Assembly: GCF_020532625.1 (NCBI RefSeq)
Contig: NZ_JAJAUY010000058.1
Location: forward strand, 1-35,708
Reading direction: 5' to 3'
DNA length: 35,708 nucleotides
DNA from: Streptomyces antimicrobicus
Lineage (GTDB): Bacteria; Actinomycetota; Actinomycetes; Streptomycetales; Streptomycetaceae
Under the pieces are notes generated by a model that was given only the letters and a program-made list of their open reading frames with translations, was not told where the DNA came from and did no database searches. Made by a program: the position numbers and the translations under genes. Shown one piece after another: positions 24,750 to 33,002 of the stretch. The first letter of the stretch is position 1. Every line of letters begins with the position of its first letter.

Positions 24750-25397
24750 ATGACCCAGAGAATCGCCATTGTCGGCGCCTACGGATCAGGAAAGACCCTG
24801 CTCGCCAAGGCTCTTTCCGAGGTAACCGGACTTCCCTACACGCAGGGCACCGCCATGCGTGAGCCCATCGGCGGCGAGGGCAAGCACATCTGGAACTGGA
24901 CCGAGGGCGAGCTGCTCCAGCTCACGGTCAAGCGCTTCGCCGAGCGCACCCTCAACGAGGCCGCCCACCCGGCCGGCTTCATCAGCGACGGCTCGATGAT
25001 CCACGAGTGGGTCTTCGCCAAGCTCCGCCTGGTCACCGGCCCGACGCCGGGCACCCTGGCCTCCGTCGACTCGCGCTACCGCAGCGAGGTCACCGCCGCG
25101 TACGAGAACGTCGCGGACAACATCGGCAAGCTCGCGGTGCGGCACGCGAAGACGGCGTACGACGTGCTCTTCCACCTCCCCATCGAATTCCCGATGTCGG
25201 AGGAGAACCCGCCGATCAACGAGAACTTCCGCGCCCTCTCGGACGAGGTCCTGCTGCCCGCCCTGGAAGAGACCGGAGTTCCGGTCCACACCGTCTCGGG
25301 CACGCCGGCGATGCGCCTGGAGAAGATCCTCAAGATCACGGGTCTGCCCACCGTCGTGGACATCGACAAGGCGCTCGAAGCGGTCCAGGGCAAGTAA
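24750..25397 (+). CDS. NadR-kinase-like P-loop protein 1
   Basis: A 215-residue P-loop protein of the AAA_28/NadR ribosylnicotinamide-kinase type. Walker A is GAYGSGKT (9-16), followed by TGLPYTQGTAMREP, where NadR-type kinases carry a substrate-contacting RE pair. Next is the signature FISDGSMIHEWVFA (78-90) with the acidic residue expected to hold magnesium, and then a YDVLFHLPIEFP strand near residue 143. All four segments recur in the genes at 25455 and 32211. The family phosphorylates small hydroxylated metabolites; the substrate here is unknown, with a sugar or lactone precursor a reasonable guess. It is soluble, with no signal peptide. The ribosome binding site is weak, and the next gene follows after 57 bp. 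Confidence 0.85.
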   Translation: MTQRIAIVGAYGSGKTLLAKALSEVTGLPYTQGTAMREPIGGEGKHIWNWTEGELLQLTVKRFAERTLNEAAHPAGFISDGSMIHEWVFAKLRLVTGPTPGTLASVDSRYRSEVTAAYENVADNIGKLAVRHAKTAYDVLFHLPIEFPMSEENPPINENFRALSDEVLLPALEETGVPVHTVSGTPAMRLEKILKITGLPTVVDIDKALEAVQGK

Positions 25398-25454
25398 GCG
25401 GTTACGGCTCCGTCCCACTCCATCCACGCGTCACCAGAGAAAGGTCCCACGAAA

Positions 25455-26249
25455 ATGCAGCTCGCGGTTCCCCAGTGGCCCGACAAGCCCGACCTCAAGC
25501 TGGCGATATCCGGCACCTACTCGTCCGGTAAGTCGACCACCACGGAAGCCCTCTCCATCGCGACCGGTATCCCCCGCACCCACGCGAAGACCTCCCGCGA
25601 GCTCCTCGTCGACCTCGTCCCCGGCAAGACGGTGATGGAGCTCAACGCGATGGAGCTGGTCAAGCTCGGCCTGCGCCGCTACGAGGAGCGCCTGGTCAAC
25701 GAGTCCGGCACCGGCGCCTTCATATCCGACGGCGGTGTCTTCCACGAGTGGGTGTACTTCGAGGCCCGCATGCGCGTCGGCATCAACCCCGGCATGCCGT
25801 GGTGGTTCCAGGGCGTCAAGAAGGCCATGGGCGTGACGTCCAAGCGCTTCTACCAGAAGTACACGGACACCCTCGGCGAGATCCAGAAGGACCGCGCGAA
25901 GCGTTCGTACGACGCCTACGTGCACCTGCCGGTGGAGTTCGACATGGACGCCGACGGCCACCGCCCGGTGTCCGAGCCGTTCCGCCGGCTCTCCGACGAC
26001 CTGCTCGTCGAGGCCCTGGAAGAGATCAAGATCCCGTACCGCGTCGTCGGCGGACCGATCCCCGAGCGGATCGAGAAGATCGTCGAGATCTTCAACCTGC
26101 CGATCGTCGTCCCGATCCCCGAGGCCATCGAGGAGGCGGAGCGCCGCGTCGCCGCCGACATCGAGGACCTCCAGTCGAACCTCTCCTACATGGAGGCCCA
26201 GCGGAAGAAGTCCTTCGCGCGCAGGCTCGCCTACGCCTTCCGCTACTGA
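25455..26249 (+). CDS. NadR-kinase-like P-loop protein 2
   Basis: A paralogue of the preceding gene, 264 residues. Walker A is GTYSSGKST (20-28), then TGIPRTHAKTSREL (37-50), the signature FISDGGVFHEWVYF (89-102) and YDAYVHLPVEFD near residue 155. It has an N-terminal extension and an extra insertion with GVTSKRFYQKYTDTL that paralogue 1 lacks. The C-terminus is a charged helix (EAIEEAERRVAADIEDLQSN) suggestive of a coiled coil, ending in a basic tail. AAGG at 25441-25444 serves ATG 25455. It sits between paralogue 1 and the MFS exporter in one probable operon. The enzyme role is inferred from the family. Confidence 0.85.
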   Translation: MQLAVPQWPDKPDLKLAISGTYSSGKSTTTEALSIATGIPRTHAKTSRELLVDLVPGKTVMELNAMELVKLGLRRYEERLVNESGTGAFISDGGVFHEWVYFEARMRVGINPGMPWWFQGVKKAMGVTSKRFYQKYTDTLGEIQKDRAKRSYDAYVHLPVEFDMDADGHRPVSEPFRRLSDDLLVEALEEIKIPYRVVGGPIPERIEKIVEIFNLPIVVPIPEAIEEAERRVAADIEDLQSNLSYMEAQRKKSFARRLAYAFRY

Positions 26250-26289
26250 CCTCCCCCCACCTGACCGTCCCCGACCGGAAGGAACTGGC

Positions 26290-27786
26290 GTGCCCACGAG
26301 CGTGCAGGCCAAGCCGCGTCGTCTGGGAGCGATCCTCGGCCTGCTGGCCTTCGCCCAGATGATCATCGCGATCGACTACAACATCATGTTCGTGGCGCTG
26401 CCGGACATCGGCAACGACCTCGGATTCTCCGCCCAGAACCTGCAGTGGGTGATCTCGGCCTACTCGGTCGCCTTCGGCGGCTTCCTGCTGCTGGGCGGCC
26501 GCGCCACGGACCTCTTCGGCCGGAAGAACATGTTCCTCTTCGGCCTCTTCCTCTACGCCGCCTCGTCCGTGGCCGGTGGCCTGGCCACCGAGTCGTGGCT
26601 GCTGGTGGCGGCCCGGGTGGTCCAGGGCCTCGGCGGCGCGTTCCTCGCGCCGGCCACGCTGTCCCTGGTCGTCACCCTGTTCGCCGAGGGCAAGGAGCGC
26701 AACCGCGCCCTGTCCGTCTGGGGCGGTGCCGGCGGCTTCGGCATGGTCCTCGGCGCCATCCTCGGTGGTCTGCTGACCGACTGGTTCGGCTGGCAGGCCG
26801 TCATGTGGGTCAACGTCATCGCCGCCGCCGCGGCCCTGATCTACGGCATCGGCCTGCTGCCGAAGACGGCCAAGGCCTCCACCAAGGGCTTCGACCTCCC
26901 CGGCGCGGTCATCGGTACGGTGGCCTCCACACTGCTGGTGTTCACCCTGGTCAACGGCCCCGAGGTGGGCTGGGCCTCCAGCACCACCATCGGCAGCCTG
27001 ATCGGCGCCGTGGTGCTGTTCGCCGCCTTCATCGGCATCGAGTCCAAGACCCGCGCCCCGATGATGCCGCTGCGCCTGTTCAGCAACCGCAACGTCACGG
27101 TCGGCACCACGATCACCTTCCTGTTCATGGCGACGTTCGGCGCCTACGCCTACTTCCTCACCCAGTACTGGCAGGTCGTCCAGGGCTACAGCGCCTGGGC
27201 CACCGGCTTCGCCTTCCTGCTCCCCTCCGGCTGCGTCCTGATCGGAACCGTGGCCGCCGGGAAGCTGATGAACAGCTTCGGCGCCCGCAAGACCCTGCTG
27301 ATCGCGCTCGCGGTCGGCCTGGTCGGCACCGTCGCCCTCGCCCTGACCATGACCCAGGAGAGCTCGTACCTGGTCATCGCCGTCCCGCTGATCGTCCTCT
27401 CGCTCGGCCAGGGCGTCATCTTCACCGCGATGTTCGCTGCCGCCACCACCGGTGTGGCCGACGAGGAGCAGGGCATCGGCTCCGGCATCGCCCAGACCGG
27501 CCAGCAGATCGGCGGCGCCGTCGGTCTCGCGGTCCTGATCGCCGTCGCGGCCACCGCCGCCGGCGGCGAGACCACCGACCCGGCCCAGCTGACCGACGGC
27601 ATCCTCGTCGCGACGTGGGCCACCGCCGCGGGCATCGCCCTGACCTTCCTCGCGACGCTCGGCCTGAAGAAGCCGGCCGCGACGCAGGTCGCCGCGGGCG
27701 ACAGCACCGCCGCCCCGAACGCGGTGACGGCTGCGGCCACCGAGGCCCCGGCCACCCCGGCCCCGGCCGTCACCGAACGCGTCTGA
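26290..27786 (+). CDS. MFS exporter, DHA2 (EmrB/QacA) family
   Basis: An integral membrane protein of 498 residues with about 14 hydrophobic segments, the DHA2 pattern. Family motifs are FGGFLLLGGRATDLFGRKNM (motif A, around 58-76), LVAARVVQGLGGAFLAPATL (motif B) and GGFGMVLGAILGGLLTDWFG (motif C of antiporters). The C-terminus is an Ala/Pro/Thr-rich cytoplasmic tail. GTG 26290 is preceded by GAAGGAA, giving MPTSVQAKPRRLG. It probably exports the product of the cluster and/or gives self-resistance. It follows the second P-loop gene after 40 bp, and two tandem hairpins end the unit. Confidence 0.92.
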   Translation: MPTSVQAKPRRLGAILGLLAFAQMIIAIDYNIMFVALPDIGNDLGFSAQNLQWVISAYSVAFGGFLLLGGRATDLFGRKNMFLFGLFLYAASSVAGGLATESWLLVAARVVQGLGGAFLAPATLSLVVTLFAEGKERNRALSVWGGAGGFGMVLGAILGGLLTDWFGWQAVMWVNVIAAAAALIYGIGLLPKTAKASTKGFDLPGAVIGTVASTLLVFTLVNGPEVGWASSTTIGSLIGAVVLFAAFIGIESKTRAPMMPLRLFSNRNVTVGTTITFLFMATFGAYAYFLTQYWQVVQGYSAWATGFAFLLPSGCVLIGTVAAGKLMNSFGARKTLLIALAVGLVGTVALALTMTQESSYLVIAVPLIVLSLGQGVIFTAMFAAATTGVADEEQGIGSGIAQTGQQIGGAVGLAVLIAVAATAAGGETTDPAQLTDGILVATWATAAGIALTFLATLGLKKPAATQVAAGDSTAAPNAVTAAATEAPATPAPAVTERV

Positions 27787-27870
27787 TCCGCTCCCATCCT
27801 CCAGCGGATCCAGACGCCCCGCGCACGGCCCCTTCCCTCGACCTCCCCCGCGGGGGAAGGGGTCGTGCGC
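27785..27870 (+). terminator. Two tandem hairpins after MFS 1
   Basis: The first is an 8-bp perfect stem (GATCCGCT 27785-27792, AGCGGATC 27803-27810). The second is a 17-bp stem with one G-T pair (27821-27837 with 27854-27870). Together they are a strong terminator separating the P-loop/MFS unit from the biosynthetic operon. Confidence 0.85.
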
Positions 27871-27946
27871 CGGCCCCGGGCCCCCGGCCCGCGGGTCCCG
27901 GCTCCGCCAGGCCGGCCCGATCACGCCCGGAAAGGGAGAGACGCAG

Positions 27947-28708
27947 TTGAACGGCTACCGCACCGCATTCTTCGACGTGGACGGCACTCTCACCACGGCC
28001 CCGAGCATGTTCCGCTTCCTGCGCCACTACCTCTCCGCGGTGGGTCACCCGCCCACCGAGTACATCAGCCGCCGCCGCGAGCTGAAGGCGATGAACGAGG
28101 TCGGCTGTCCCCGCGAGGCCACCAACCGCGCCTACTTCGCCAGCCTCGAAGGCGCCGACGCCGGCGAGGTCACCGCCCTCGCCGAGGACTGGTTCCGCGA
28201 GGAGCTGCGCGCGGGCGGCTTCTTCCACGAACACGGCGTCGCAGCGCTGCGCCGCCACCAGCAGGACGGGACCCGGATCGTCTTCGTCTCCGGCTCCTTC
28301 CCCGCCGTGCTCGACCCGATCGCCGAACACCTGGGCGCCGACGAGGTGTGGTGCACCGAACCGGAGATCGCCTGGAGCCGCTACACCGGCAACCTGCACC
28401 GGCCGCCCATGCTGTCCGCCGCCAAGGCCGAGACCGTACGGGCCGTCGCCGCCGCGCACGGCACCACGCCCGAGCACTGCATCGCCTACGGGGACCACAT
28501 CTCCGACCTGCCGATGCTCAGGACCACGGGCACCGCCGTGGTCGTCGGCGGGGACAAGGTCCTGCGCACCCACGCACGTATCCACGGGTGGTCCCTGCTG
28601 CCCGCCGCGCCGGTCCCGCCGGCGCTCGACCTGCCGCTGTGGCACACCGGCCGGACCGGCTCGCTGGCGGCCGTAACGAACGAGGTGAAAGAGGTGGAAA
28701 GCGTATGA
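27947..28708 (+). CDS. HAD-IB family phosphatase
   Basis: A cytoplasmic haloacid-dehalogenase-type hydrolase of 253 residues, subfamily IB (phosphoserine-phosphatase-like). Motif I is FFDVDGTLT (Asp10 nucleophile, Asp12), motif II is VFVSGSF, motif III is the Lys in LSAAKAE, and motif IV is YGDHISDLPML. It should remove phosphate from a small metabolite; in A-factor synthesis a phosphatase acts on the condensed product, which is a natural role here. TTG 27947 is supported by AAAGGGAGAG about eight bases upstream. Its stop overlaps the adenylating-enzyme start as ATGA, so it leads a tightly coupled operon of HAD, ANL, SDR and ACP genes. Confidence 0.9.
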   Translation: MNGYRTAFFDVDGTLTTAPSMFRFLRHYLSAVGHPPTEYISRRRELKAMNEVGCPREATNRAYFASLEGADAGEVTALAEDWFREELRAGGFFHEHGVAALRRHQQDGTRIVFVSGSFPAVLDPIAEHLGADEVWCTEPEIAWSRYTGNLHRPPMLSAAKAETVRAVAAAHGTTPEHCIAYGDHISDLPMLRTTGTAVVVGGDKVLRTHARIHGWSLLPAAPVPPALDLPLWHTGRTGSLAAVTNEVKEVESV

Positions 28709-30054
28709 CGTCCTGGTTCTTCGACCGGATGCGGAGCTTCGGCGAGGCCGACGCCATCGTCTTCAACGGCGTTGCCTACAGCTACGCCCAGCTCGTACGG
28801 CTGACCGGTGACTGGGGGCAGTTCCTCGACCGCCACGACATCCGCGCGGGGCAGGTCGTCGCCATCGAAGGCGTCAGCAGCGTCGAGGCCTGCGCGGGTC
28901 TGCTCGCGCTCATCGAGCGCGGCGCGGTCGTCGTCCCGATGACCCCGCTGCCGGCCGCCAAGCGCGCCGAGTTCCTGGAGGTCGCCGAGGTCGAGACGAT
29001 CATCTCGATCGACTCCGAGCAGTGGCGGCGCAGCGTGGAGATCACCGGCCGCGAGGCCGGCCACGAGCTGTACGAGCGGCTGCGCGCGGACGGCGTGCCG
29101 GGCCTGGTCCTGTTCAGCTCCGGCACCACCGGCCGCAGCAAGGCCAGCGTCCTGGACTTCTCCAAGGTGCTCGCCAAGTACGGCCCGCCGACCCGGCCGG
29201 CCCGTACCCTCGGCTTCCTCAGCCTGGACCACATCGGCGGCATCAACACCCTGCTGCACACCCTCAGCCAGGGCGGCGCGCTGGTCACCATCGACGAGCG
29301 CACCCCGGACACGGTCTGCGCCGCGATCGAGAACAGCCGCATCCAGATCCTGCCGACCACGCCGACGTTCTTGAACATGCTGCTGATATCCCGGGCCTAC
29401 GAGCGCTACGACATCAGCTCGCTGAAGCTGGTCACCTACGGGACCGAGCCGATGCCCGAGGGCACCTTGACCCGGCTGGCCAAGGCCCTGCCCCAGGTCC
29501 GGCTGAAGCAGACCTACGGCCTGTCCGAGCTCGGCATCATGCCGACCAAGTCGCGCGACGACGGCAGCCTGTGGGTGAAGCTGGGCGGCGAGGGCTTCTC
29601 GTACCGCATCGTCGACGGGATCCTGTGGATCCGCTCCGACATGGCGATGCTCGGCTACCTCAACGCCCCGGCTCCCTTCGACGAGCAGGGTTTCTTCAAC
29701 ACGCAGGACGCGGTGGAGACGGACGGCGAGTACGTCCGGATCCTGGGCCGCAAGTCCGAGCTGATCAACGTCGCGGGGGAGAAGGTCTACCCCAGCGAGG
29801 TCGAGAACGTCCTGCTGGAGCTGGACTACGTCGCCGACGCCGTGGTCTCGGGCCGCCCGAGCCACGTCACCGGCCAGGTGGTCAAGGCCGTGGTCAAGCT
29901 CACCGGACCCTGCCAGGACCAGCGGGCCACCGCGCGGGCGGTGCGCGAGCACTGCGCCCGCCGGCTGGAGGCCTTCAAGGTGCCGGTCGTGGTCGAGGTC
30001 ACCGAGGCGGACACGCACTCCGACCGCTTCAAGAAGATCCGGAGCGCGGTGTGA
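28705..30054 (+). CDS. ANL-superfamily acyl-adenylating enzyme
   Basis: An AMP-binding ligase of 449 residues, compact for the family. A3 is LFSSGTTGRSKASV (around 133-146), A5 is QTYGLSELG, and A7/A8 is the FFNTQDAVETDGEYVRILGR to SELINVAGEKVYPSEVE stretch. The C-terminal lysine loop reads DRFKKIRS, where the usual NGKxxR is altered but keeps Lys. It likely activates a fatty or keto acid and loads it on the ACP encoded two genes downstream. ATG 28705 overlaps the HAD stop, and its own stop overlaps the SDR start by GTGA. The acyl substrate cannot be deduced. Confidence 0.92.
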   Translation: MTSWFFDRMRSFGEADAIVFNGVAYSYAQLVRLTGDWGQFLDRHDIRAGQVVAIEGVSSVEACAGLLALIERGAVVVPMTPLPAAKRAEFLEVAEVETIISIDSEQWRRSVEITGREAGHELYERLRADGVPGLVLFSSGTTGRSKASVLDFSKVLAKYGPPTRPARTLGFLSLDHIGGINTLLHTLSQGGALVTIDERTPDTVCAAIENSRIQILPTTPTFLNMLLISRAYERYDISSLKLVTYGTEPMPEGTLTRLAKALPQVRLKQTYGLSELGIMPTKSRDDGSLWVKLGGEGFSYRIVDGILWIRSDMAMLGYLNAPAPFDEQGFFNTQDAVETDGEYVRILGRKSELINVAGEKVYPSEVENVLLELDYVADAVVSGRPSHVTGQVVKAVVKLTGPCQDQRATARAVREHCARRLEAFKVPVVVEVTEADTHSDRFKKIRSAV

Positions 30055-30776
30055 CGCAGCGGACGGCGGTGGTCAGCGGCGGCAGCCGGGGCCTCGGGCG
30101 GGTGCTCGTCGAGCGGCTGCTGGCCGAGGGCTGGCGGGTGGCGACCTTCAGCCGCAAGCCCAACGAGTTCACCGGGGCGACGGCGCAGGCGCACCCGGAC
30201 GCCTTCCACTGGGAGTCGGTCGACCTCCAGGAGACGGCGCAGATCAGGCAGTTCGTCAAGGCCGTGAAGGAACGCTTCGGCACGGTCGACCTGCTGGTCA
30301 ACAACGCGGGCGTGCTCCACCAGGAGCTGTTCCTGACGATCGCCCCGCAGAAGATCGACGACCTGCTCGCCGCCAATCTGACGGCGCCCGTGCACCTGAC
30401 CCAGGCGTGCGCGCGGCTGATGATGCGCGGCGGCGGCTCGATCGTGAACATCTCGTCCATCAACGCCATCCGCGGCTACCGCGGGGTCGGGGTCTACGCC
30501 GCGGCCAAGGCCGGCCTGGAGGGCTTCGGCCGGGCCCTCGCGCGGGAGCTGGGGCCGGTCGGCATCCGGGTCAACACGGTCACGCCGGGCTTCTTCGACA
30601 GCGAGCTGACCTCGGACGTCACGGATCGCAACCGGGAGAAGATCCAGCACCGCACCCCCCTGGGGCGGCTCGGCACGGCGGAGGAGATCGCGGACGCGGT
30701 GCTCTTCCTGGCCTCCCCGCAGGCACGTTTCATCACCGGTCAGTCATTGGTCATCGACGGAGGAATCACATGCTGA
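30051..30776 (+). CDS. SDR-family reductase (FabG-like)
   Basis: A classical short-chain dehydrogenase/reductase of 241 residues. The cofactor motif SGGSRGLGR (9-17), NNAG (about 85), catalytic Ser in NISSINA and the YAAAK pair are all present, and the C-terminus ends in QSLVIDGGITC. The basic residue after the Gly-rich loop (FSRKP) suggests NADPH. It resembles 3-ketoacyl-ACP reductase, so it may set the oxidation state of an ACP-bound chain or reduce a butenolide intermediate. GTG 30051 overlaps the ANL stop; its end overlaps the ACP start by 7 bp. Confidence 0.92.
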   Translation: MTQRTAVVSGGSRGLGRVLVERLLAEGWRVATFSRKPNEFTGATAQAHPDAFHWESVDLQETAQIRQFVKAVKERFGTVDLLVNNAGVLHQELFLTIAPQKIDDLLAANLTAPVHLTQACARLMMRGGGSIVNISSINAIRGYRGVGVYAAAKAGLEGFGRALARELGPVGIRVNTVTPGFFDSELTSDVTDRNREKIQHRTPLGRLGTAEEIADAVLFLASPQARFITGQSLVIDGGITC

Positions 30777-31057
30777 ACGACCAGAACGTCCAGGAGATCA
30801 TCGAGCGCGAGATCCAGGCCGTGGTGCTGAGCTCGGACGAGGAGGAGCTGTCGCTGGACGACGAGCTGCTCAAGTCCGGCGTCAACTCCCTGATGCTCGC
30901 CCAGCTGCTGATCCAGCTGGAGACCGAGCTCGGCGTGGACCCGTTCGGCGAGCAGCTCTCCATCACGGAGATCCGGACGCTGCGCGAGCTGGTCGGCGCG
31001 TACGAGGCCGCGCTGGAGAAGGCCGCCACCGGCGCCGGCGCGACGGCGGGTGCGTGA
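30770..31057 (+). CDS. Acyl carrier protein
   Basis: A stand-alone acidic carrier protein of 95 residues. The phosphopantetheine site is GVNSLMLAQLL with Ser40; Asn replaces the usual Asp before Ser, a variation seen in some secondary-metabolism carriers. The four-helix pattern and the acidic helix II are clear, and the tail is Ala/Gly-rich. AGGA at 30761 and the 7-bp overlap with the SDR gene tie its translation to the operon. It probably carries the acyl unit activated by the ANL enzyme to AvrD or AfsA. No phosphopantetheinyl transferase is encoded in the window. Confidence 0.93.
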   Translation: MLNDQNVQEIIEREIQAVVLSSDEEELSLDDELLKSGVNSLMLAQLLIQLETELGVDPFGEQLSITEIRTLRELVGAYEAALEKAATGAGATAGA

Positions 31058-31060
31058 GAC

Positions 31061-32101
31061 GTGTCCGTCGCAACGAAACTGTCCCTGAAGTCGATCGACG
31101 ACTATCTGGGCCCGGGTGAGGGGCGCTTCTTCTCGCGCGGGTACCAGCGGGCCGAGTACCTGGTCCGGGACATCGTCTCCACCCCCGTCGAGGCCGAACG
31201 GCCGGGCATCCAGGCGACCTTGGACGTCAGCTACCCGGCCGACTGGTCCCGCAAGAAGAACGGCACCGACCTGCGCCCGCACCTGAGCACCGTGGACGCG
31301 CTGGTGCTGGGCGTCCAGCTCGCCGAGCTGCACCTGGTGCACGCCTACGGGCTCCGGGACGGGGCGCGCTCGTCCATGCGGCTGCGGAAGATCGTGCTGC
31401 GGGCCGGCGGTGCGCCGCAGGAGGACCTGCTGCGCATCCCCGCCTCCTCCAAGCTGGTGCGGACCGAGGAGGTCCCGGGGGTCCCGGGCCGCCACCTGTC
31501 CGTCCACGACGGGGCGGTGGGGGCGCTGCGGGTGCGGTGCGAGATCGAGCACGACACGGGCGAACGGGCCACCACCGAGGCGCACTTCGGCAGCCTCGAC
31601 GAGGGGCTCGGCGACGGCCGGTTCCGCTTCTACGGCGAGGGCTTCAAGAAGCGCCGCCACGTCATCCGCGACGTGGAGGTCGACATGGAGGAGCTCGTCG
31701 CCACGGCGGACGTGCACTTCCACGCCGGACCGGCGGACGGCCCGGACGCGCGGGGCGTCGACGCGGCGACCGAGCCGTCGGTGTCGATGGTCGACGCGTT
31801 CGTGGTGAACCTCCAGCTGGTCCAGGTGCTCATGTACGAGCTGGACCAGGTCAGCCGGGCCAACTCCAACACCCTGTGGATGATGCAGACCGTGCTGACC
31901 GCGGCGGAGACGGCGCTGCCGTTGCCGGTGCGCGCCGAGGAGCCCGGGCGCGCCCGGGCCAAGCTGCTGGCGAAGCGGCTGCTGCCGCTGCGCGGGGGCG
32001 TCTGGCGCAGCGTGGAGATCGAGGCCGCGCTGGCCGGCGTGGGCGTGCGCTGCTCCTTCGCCCACGAACTGCCCCCCGAGTCGGCGGCCAAGGCCGCGTA
32101 G
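31061..32101 (+). CDS. avrD: AvrD-family protein (syringolide-type synthase)
   Basis: A 346-residue protein whose start (LSLKSIDDYLGPGEGRFF, 7-24) matches, from memory, the AvrD family. AvrD of Pseudomonas syringae directs synthesis of syringolides from a beta-keto acid and a pentulose. Two halves are related internally: RFFSRGYQRAEYLVRDI (22-38) aligns with RFYGEGFKKRRHVIRDV near 189-205, and STVDALVLGVQLAEL (76-90) with SMVDAFVVNLQLVQV (242-256). That suggests tandem folds of hot-dog type, as in AfsA. GTG 31061 lies three bases after the ACP stop, so it belongs to the same operon. No signal peptide is seen. A GC hairpin follows. The exact reaction here is inferred. Confidence 0.85.
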   Translation: MSVATKLSLKSIDDYLGPGEGRFFSRGYQRAEYLVRDIVSTPVEAERPGIQATLDVSYPADWSRKKNGTDLRPHLSTVDALVLGVQLAELHLVHAYGLRDGARSSMRLRKIVLRAGGAPQEDLLRIPASSKLVRTEEVPGVPGRHLSVHDGAVGALRVRCEIEHDTGERATTEAHFGSLDEGLGDGRFRFYGEGFKKRRHVIRDVEVDMEELVATADVHFHAGPADGPDARGVDAATEPSVSMVDAFVVNLQLVQVLMYELDQVSRANSNTLWMMQTVLTAAETALPLPVRAEEPGRARAKLLAKRLLPLRGGVWRSVEIEAALAGVGVRCSFAHELPPESAAKAA

Positions 32102-32102
32102 G

Positions 32103-32124
32103 GCCCGGCCCCCCGGGGCCGGGC
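32103..32124 (+). terminator. Terminator after avrD
   Basis: A perfect 10-bp stem (GCCCGGCCCC, GGGGCCGGGC) immediately follows the avrD stop. Overlapping alternative stems (GGGCTCCG/CGGAGCCC and CTCCGG/CCGGAG) extend to 32157, so the leader of the next gene could fold in alternative ways. Confidence 0.7.
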
Positions 32125-32210
32125 TCCGACCGGAGCCCCCCTCACTCCGGCCGGAGCCCGGCCCCGGGCCCGCGTCGAGAATCGAGTCGATCAACAAGGA
32201 GCGCCAGCAC

Positions 32211-33002
32211 ATGCGCCTGTCCGTCTCCGGGACGTACGCGGCGGGGAAGACCTCCACGGCCACCGCCCTCTCCCACTACACCGGCATCCCCTTCGCCCCG
32301 GCCCGGTCCATCCGGGAGATCCTCCCGGACGCCGTTCCGGGCAAGGCACTGGCCGAGGTGACCCCCGCCGAGTACCTGCAGCTGGCCGTCCGCCGCCACG
32401 TCGGGCGGGTCCAGAACGAGGCCCGGCTCGGCGAGCGGCTGATCTCCGACGGGTCCTCGTTGCAGGAGTGGATCTACGCCGCCGCGCGGGTGCGGTTCGG
32501 GATGGACCCGGCGGCCCCCGCCGAGGTCCCGCCGCGCTCGGCGGCCATGGACTTCTTCGCCGAGGCCGTCGACCAGCTCGGGCACGCCTTCCGGCAGCAC
32601 GTCAAGGAGACCTACGACGGCTTCGTCCACCTCAAGGCCGCCCAGGGCGCGACCGGCAAGGCCGGCGGGCACCGGCGGATGCACCCGCTGTTCCGGGGGT
32701 TCTGCGACGACATGCTGCTCCGGGCGCTCGACGACCTCGGCGTCACCTACCACGTCGTCGAGGAGAGCAGCCGCTCCGAGCGGCTGAAGACCATCGCCGG
32801 GCTGTTCGGGCTGCCGGCCGTGCGGTCCGTGGAGGAGGCCCTGGAGCTCGCCGCCGGCGAGTACGCCGCCATCGACTGGCGGCTGGAGGGGGAGCGGGCC
32901 CCGAGCGCCGCCTCCCTGGCCACCGCGGTCCCGGCCGCCGCCACCGGGGCCGTCGCCGCCGCCGGGCCCGTCGCCGCCGCCCCCGCGGAGGCCGGGCGAT
33001 GA
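32211..33002 (+). CDS. NadR-kinase-like P-loop protein 3
   Basis: The third paralogue, 263 residues. Walker A is GTYAAGKTS (7-15), then TGIPFAPARSIREI (24-37), the signature LISDGSSLQEWIYA (78-90) and YDGFVHLKAAQG near residue 139, where the His-Leu pair is kept but the Pro is lost. Residues after about 225 form an Ala/Val-rich, low-complexity tail. ATG 32211 has AAGGAG (32196-32201) nine bases upstream. Its stop overlaps the MFS 2 start by ATGA. The repeated pairing of a P-loop gene with an MFS gene, here and at 25455-27786, suggests duplication of a two-gene module. Confidence 0.85.
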   Translation: MRLSVSGTYAAGKTSTATALSHYTGIPFAPARSIREILPDAVPGKALAEVTPAEYLQLAVRRHVGRVQNEARLGERLISDGSSLQEWIYAAARVRFGMDPAAPAEVPPRSAAMDFFAEAVDQLGHAFRQHVKETYDGFVHLKAAQGATGKAGGHRRMHPLFRGFCDDMLLRALDDLGVTYHVVEESSRSERLKTIAGLFGLPAVRSVEEALELAAGEYAAIDWRLEGERAPSAASLATAVPAAATGAVAAAGPVAAAPAEAGR

